This document shows, piece by piece, positions 59,080-64,000 of a stretch of DNA of 64,000 nucleotides (position 1 is the stretch's first letter; the number at the start of each line of letters is the position of its first letter). The stretch is from positions 58,126,501-58,190,500 of the forward strand of contig NC_133394.1 in NCBI RefSeq assembly GCF_047511655.1. Direction: 5' to 3'. The notes below the pieces were generated by a model. That model was not told the DNA's origin, did no database searches, and saw only the letters and a list, made by a program, of their open reading frames with translations. Both the position numbers and the translations under genes were made by a program. The stretch is from Castor canadensis. Taxonomy: Eukaryota; Chordata; Mammalia; Rodentia; Castoridae.

Positions 59080-59145
59080 TTAGGGGTTGGGAAAGTAGCC
59101 CAAGTAGGACCCCTGGGTTTGATCTCTAGGAACACAAAGACAAAG
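59080..59145 (+). mobile_element. ID-like SINE fragment, sense
   Basis: ggggttgggaaagtagccca followed by gggtttgatctctaggaac; diverged. Confidence 0.5.
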
Positions 59146-59321
59146 TTATGTTCTCATTTTTAAAAAGACTTCTGCACCCTTTTTCTGTGCTCCCTTTTTT
59201 CTAATAGACAAGAAGTTTCCTACATATTTTTCTTTAGATTTTTGTTGATAGTTTCAACAGGACAGGGTAATAGAATGATTTGCTTTTTTTAAAATGTGTG
59301 CTATTTTGCAAGGAACTTTTA

Positions 59322-59655
59322 AATTTTTATTGGCATATATTAATTACATACAGTAATGCACCTCCTTATGATATTTTCATATATGTAAATATTTGATCAT
59401 ACTAACTCCCCATTACACTCTCTTGCTCCCCCTCCTGCTGGTCCCCATCATCACCCCAAATAGTTCCACTTGTCCTTTACTGCCTTTTTTTTTCAAATCT
59501 TGATTCTACATGTAAGAGGAAACATGCAATTTGTTTTTCTGAGCCTGGCTTACATAGCTTAACATGATGATCTCCAGTTCTATCCATTTTATTGCAAACA
59601 ACATGATTTCCTTTGTCTTTATGTATGAATAGTAATCCATTGTGTAATGCAAAGA
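59322..59655 (-). mobile_element. LINE-1 3' end, antisense, older rodent copy
   Basis: attggcatatattaattaca, ctccccattacactctcttg, gatgatctccagttctatcc and aatccattgtgtaatg. The same ORF2 tail as the other antisense L1s, but a different 3' UTR subfamily. Confidence 0.78.
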
Positions 59656-60730
59656 AATTTTTATTTGTTCTTTTATGAGGATGTTGGTACAGGAAGTTTC
59701 TAAAGATTAAGAATATATTCCTTGATGTATTGATGTGGCTTTAGTTCTCTCTGGGTACTCTGGGGCGTGAGATGTTCAAACATTCATATGGGTTGATCCT
59801 CTGGATGGTGCAATGAGAAAGCTCAAGTGACTGCTTAGCTCCCTAAGGAAAGGGTTGCTTTGAAGGCAAGAGCTGAATTCCAAATTTGATTAGAAATAGG
59901 GGTACATCATAGTACCTAGAGTCTTTGCAGTTTCATGGCCCTGCAATTAAAAATGTGCAAAGCATGATTTCTCCAGAAGAGCTTTAATTGAAGACACACA
60001 CATACATCTTTGCCATCACCTTCCTAGTCTTATCATTTCTCTCCTACTAAACAGTTTACATGAAGATAATTTTTACACTAAGTCTGAGAATGTTAGTATG
60101 TTCTATTCATATGACTTTAATTCTTTAGGAATTTAATTATTTTACACTCTCTCAGGTGCAGTAGGGGAGGGTAGGAGAGATGGGAAACATCTTTCCAAAA
60201 CTAGACTCAAGATAAGCTGGAACTTCCCAAGTCTCACCTGTAGCAAGAGACCTGGACATGTTTACTGAGGACCTCTAAGGAAATTGACTTGACTCACATT
60301 CATTTCACAAGTGAATATTTGCAAACGTGAACTATTTTGTAAAATGTGAAAGTATACAAGGCATGACAGGAATTCAAAGGGTGCAGTATCCTTTGATGTA
60401 ACTACCAGAATATTTGTAAATGAGTTTTAACTTTCTCATGTAAGCAGCATCTATGATCTTGACTTCCACTGAGATGATTTAGAAAATATTGATAATAAAT
60501 GTTGGAAATGATTATAACTCTGTCAATGATGTACCATCTTAGATTTATTTCATGAAGGCGTGATAAATTTTTTCTGCCCCCTTTATATCTTCCTGTTCTA
60601 ATCCTGAAGATTAAAATCCAAAGACCTATTGTTTATAAATAAAAATATTTAAATGGGAATTATATCTATATTGGAATTTTATTTGAAAATATTCATTATT
60701 TCACATCATTGATATTCATTACTATTCATA
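59656..60730. other. Unassigned AT-rich stretch
   Basis: No gene or repeat recognised. Confidence 0.35.
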
Positions 60731-60732
60731 TC

Positions 60733-61018
60733 AATTTTTTTTATTATTGTTGTGCTAGGTGGGGGTACATTGGAGTATTTGCAAAAGTTCTTACAATGTA
60801 CCAAACATATCATGATTGAATTCACCACCTCCACTGCTCTCTTTCATCCCTTCTCCCCCAATTCCCAGATCAGTCTCAGCAGATATCATTTTTGCATTTA
60901 CTTACATGTGTATATATTACTTGGACCACCTCCTTCCTCACCCCTCCCAACTCCAGGCAGACCCTGTACTGCCCTTTTGTTCTCTGATTTTGTAGAAGAC
61001 AAAACATAAAATTCTATG
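60733..61018 (-). mobile_element. LINE-1 3' UTR fragment(s), antisense
   Basis: A T-rich start with ggtgggggtacattggagta, then a second T/A-rich start near 60890 with acttacatgtgtatatatta and ctccaggcagaccctgtact. This looks like one L1 3' UTR end placed next to another. Confidence 0.7.
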
Positions 61019-61700
61019 ACCATTTTATTTGCATTTTTTCTTTGATTCATCAATTTATTCTGCATACTACTTTTTAATTTTATAGGTATTTATCTTTTCC
61101 AGTGTGTACTTACAGTAATAAATCTACAAAATCCAAATTTCTCCACTTGAATTTTGTCATTTTTATATAAATATATATTTTCTAGTTAATCTAAATTTGT
61201 GTTGCTCATTTATATTTTAATATTTATTGCGCATCTTCTCATACAATTAAAGACTTTCCTATTTGTCTACAATAAATCTATTATAATCCTATTTAATACT
61301 CCTCACACCTCTAATATATATTTTGTAAAAAAAAATCATATCTCTGAAATTGAGATACATTAACTCCAATGTCATAGCATATTTTTCCATAGGGTCAAAT
61401 AAAATCATGGTGTGTCTTGCAATTAACACTTTCTTTGATCTTGTGGAAAGAGCAATTTAGTTTTCCTTACATTTATGCTTGCTTTGGATGTAATGTTCAA
61501 GCTTACTACTGCAGAGAACAAATGAAAACCAAGAAAGGAGGCCAGAGTGCACTCAAATCAGTAGGTACAAATTGGTGTGTGCCATTTCCCCCATTCTCAG
61601 TGGTTTCAGACAGGCAGCTAGGAGAGGTTTGTTGTTGATTTTCTCATGCCTTTTCTGATCCCTTCAGTTTTACATCTCTATTAAAAATGCAAAACTTCAA
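61019..61700. other. Unassigned AT-rich stretch
   Basis: No gene or repeat recognised. Confidence 0.35.
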
Positions 61701-61849
61701 CATTAACTAGAAAATGACTAAATGAAATGCAAACAAGTGAAAAGAATAAAATAAGTAATATATATTAGTGAAATATAATATAAGCAGATGCTAGAAGTAA
61801 TCAAAGCCAAAGCAGTTTTGAAAATATTAATAAAATTTTAAAATGCATA

Positions 61850-62640
61850 ATAAGAATGATCACAAATAAAAAAGAAACAAATGTTACTATGCAGAGTGAA
61901 TGAGGTTATCATTATGGAAACTGTAGACATTAAGCATATAGTAAGGTAATATTATTGAAAACTTTATGCTAAAAATCTTGACAACTCAACTAAAATGTAA
62001 AAATGCCTTTGAGGGGAAAACCATGAATTTTCAAAGCAGATACAAGTTGGTAAATCCGAATAGTCCAATATCTGTTGAATTTACAATTAAAATCATTCCC
62101 TCTAAGAAAACATTAGGCCAATCTGGACTCTCTGGTGAAGTCCACATTTTTTTGTATTTAAGGAAAAATAATACTAATTCTACATTGTTTTCAGAACATA
62201 GAGGAGAAGAGAGAGGAAACATTTTCTAACTCATATGACTAGGGTAACCTTGATCCTGAAACCTGTTAAGCACAATACAGAATGAAATTTTCACATACCA
62301 GTGACTATCAAGAGCATAGACAAAAAATTTCAAAGTATTTACAAATTTTACTAACAATATATGAAATAAAATATATTATAGTTAATTGAAGCTTTGCACA
62401 GGAAAGCAAGTTTGTTTCAACACTAGATATCTATTAATACAATTAGTAACACAAACATAATCTATTCAATAAGGGAAGAAAAAATTTCCAATAAGTGGAG
62501 CTGGAAAACCAGCTATGTACATGAAAAATTTTAAACTTCTATCTCACACAAAATTAATGAAATTTAGATCAGAAGCCTAGAAGAAAAGGAGAAAATGTTA
62601 ATACATCCCAGAAAAAATAGAATATATTAATGCCTGTGTA
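61850..62640 (+). pseudogene. Ancient L1M ORF2 relic, sense
   Basis: aaaactttatgctaaaaatc, gaatagtccaatatctgttg and attcaattaaaatcattccc-type segments follow the ORF2 linker before the reverse transcriptase. The open frame 61966-62229 retains SPISVEFTIKIIPSKKTLGQ, matching that region. Heavily diverged and broken. It may begin as early as 61700. Confidence 0.65.
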
Positions 62641-62985
62641 GTGATTTAACTGAGGCAAAATTGATAATTGTAGTCTGTCAGTATTTTGAAGATGCATTCC
62701 ATTGTCTTTTGGGTTTTCTTATAACATTGAGAGTTAGTTTTGCTTGCTGAAATTCTTGGGGTTATAACATTGATGTTCCTAGGATCTATGATTATACTCT
62801 AGGATCTGCTGATCCTAGATCATGGAATAAATATATCCCCATGAGTTGTGTGTAATTCAGATTGAGAGTTTGTCTTCATTTGGACCTAACATCTGCACAG
62901 CTCAGGAGAAAACAGGTCCCTCCAAAGCTGCTTTGTTCTTCTCAAGGGCAGCAGGGAGACCACCAGTCCTGATGCCACTTTCTTT
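62641..62985. other. Unassigned stretch, perhaps more old L1
   Basis: A ttttgaagatgcattccatt word near 62690 recalls antisense old L1 sequence, but support is weak. Confidence 0.3.
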
Positions 62986-62989
62986 TTGT

Positions 62990-63705
62990 ATCAAAACATA
63001 CTTAACAAAATATTTATGAATTTAACCATTTGTAAGTACATGATTCAGTGGCATTAAAGAGATTCGGTATTGCGGAGCCATCACCACTATGCCCAAAACA
63101 TTTTCATTATCACCAAAATAAAGTATGTACCCATTCATCAATAACTCCCAATACCCCTCTCCACTAAACACCTGCTAACCTTTACTCCACTTTTTATCTC
63201 TATGAACCTGACTATTCTACATTTTTCACATTGGTGGAATAATATAATATTTGTCCTTTGTGTCTGACTTATTTCATTTTATGTAATGTTTTCAAGGTTC
63301 ATCCATGCTGTAGGCACATATCAAAATTTGATTATTTCTTTTAGTTGAGTAATACTCCATTATATGTATATAGTGCATTTAGTTTATGCAACCATCTGTT
63401 AATTGATATTGGGATGTCTCCATCTCTGAGCTATTGTAAATAATGCTTCTATTAGTACTTCTGTACAAATATGTAAGTCCCTGCACTCAATTGTCTTATG
63501 TATATACCTAGAAGTGAATCACAGAGTCATGTGGTACTTAAATGTTAAAATTTTGAGGAACTATCAACTGTCTTCCACAGAAACAGCACTGTTTTACATT
63601 TCCATTAGAGGGCACCAGCATTTCATTTCTCCACATCCTAGCCAATATTTATTGCTTTAATTTTTATGTATTATGATGCTCATAAAATGGAAATCACTGT
63701 TTTTG
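62990..63705 (-). repeat. Ancient L1M 3' end, antisense
   Basis: catgattcagtggcattaaa, agccatcaccactatgccca, gttttcaaggttcatccatg, gagtaatactccattatatg, atattgggatgtctccatct, agctattgtaaataatgctt and tctccacatcctagccaata follow the reversed L1M end in full order. Confidence 0.88.
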
Positions 63706-63717
63706 TCAGTGATTTTA

Positions 63718-64000
63718 CGCTTTATTTTTTAACTACACCAAGTAAGGGGACTCATTATGACATTTCCATACGTGCATGCAATGTACTTTAATCATATTCA
63801 TCCCCCCATTACTCTTCGTTACTTCTTCTCCATTCCTTTTTGCTCATTCACATCTGTAGTCAACTTCTTACTTTCATGTCCTTACTCACTCCCCTAAACT
63901 CTACTCCATGTGTTTGTGAGTCTAGCTTGTTTCATTTAACATGATCACCAGTTCCATCTGTTTTCCTGCAAATGACATAACATAATTCCCTTCTTTATGG
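63718..64000 (-). mobile_element. LINE-1 3' end, antisense, continues past the window
   Basis: ttaactacaccaagtaaggg, ttaatcatattcatcccccc and acatgatcaccagttccatc match the L1 ORF2 tail and 3' UTR in reverse. The element runs off the right edge. Confidence 0.75.

Overview
This window is nuclear DNA from a placental mammal, almost certainly a rodent. It is AT-rich and intron-like or intergenic, and I find no intact protein-coding gene, tRNA or rRNA. Nearly everything recognisable is a transposable element. The rodent signal comes from about two dozen short elements with tRNA-derived (ID-like) and 7SL-derived (B1-like) halves, several of them fused dimers, plus L1 copies ending in a G-rich polypurine tract. 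The fused B1 + ID-like SINEs and the L1 3' end resemble those I associate with the beaver lineage (Castorimorpha), but that is from memory and was not tested. Much older mammal-wide layers (MIR, L2, L1M, MaLR/MLT1, MER5A, Tigger) confirm a placental genome.

Layout. From 1 to about 10.06 kb lies a series of diverged, head-to-tail copies of a unit of about 2.15 kb that I cannot assign to a known family. It is interrupted by unrelated DNA with an antisense LTR-like element and a MIR. From 10.58 to 17.35 kb is a full-length sense L1 with perfect 13-bp target-site duplications and broken ORF1 and ORF2. From 18.74 to 21.58 kb is an end-to-end Tigger DNA transposon whose transposase has a large internal deletion and two nested SINEs. 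From 21.6 to 36 kb the sequence is AT-rich with scattered SINEs, MIR and L2 pieces, one truncated antisense L1, and two weak exon-like open segments on the + strand. From 36.3 to 40.07 kb are an antisense ancient L1 ORF2 and a MaLR internal region with its 3' LTR. An isolated GC-rich, CpG-rich block of about 700 bp (41.53-42.23 kb) is the most gene-like feature; on the - strand it has a consensus splice donor after a short open segment. From 42.3 to 49 kb are sense ancient L1 3' ends, an antisense younger L1 and nested LTR/SINE insertions. From 49 to 55 kb come L2, MER5A, SINEs and microsatellites. From 54.8 to 59 kb is comparatively repeat-poor, and from 59.3 to 64 kb the sequence is mostly L1.

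No set of genes works together here. The history is layered insertion. Ancient elements (Tigger, MaLR, L1M, L2, MIR) are interrupted by rodent SINEs and LTRs, and the sense L1 is a comparatively late arrival. I found no convincing new biological system. The observations most worth checking are the unassigned 2.15-kb unit, the orphan CpG island, the antisense open frames in the L1 5' region and the nested Tigger. Repeat family names were assigned by reading against remembered consensus sequences; no library search was run.
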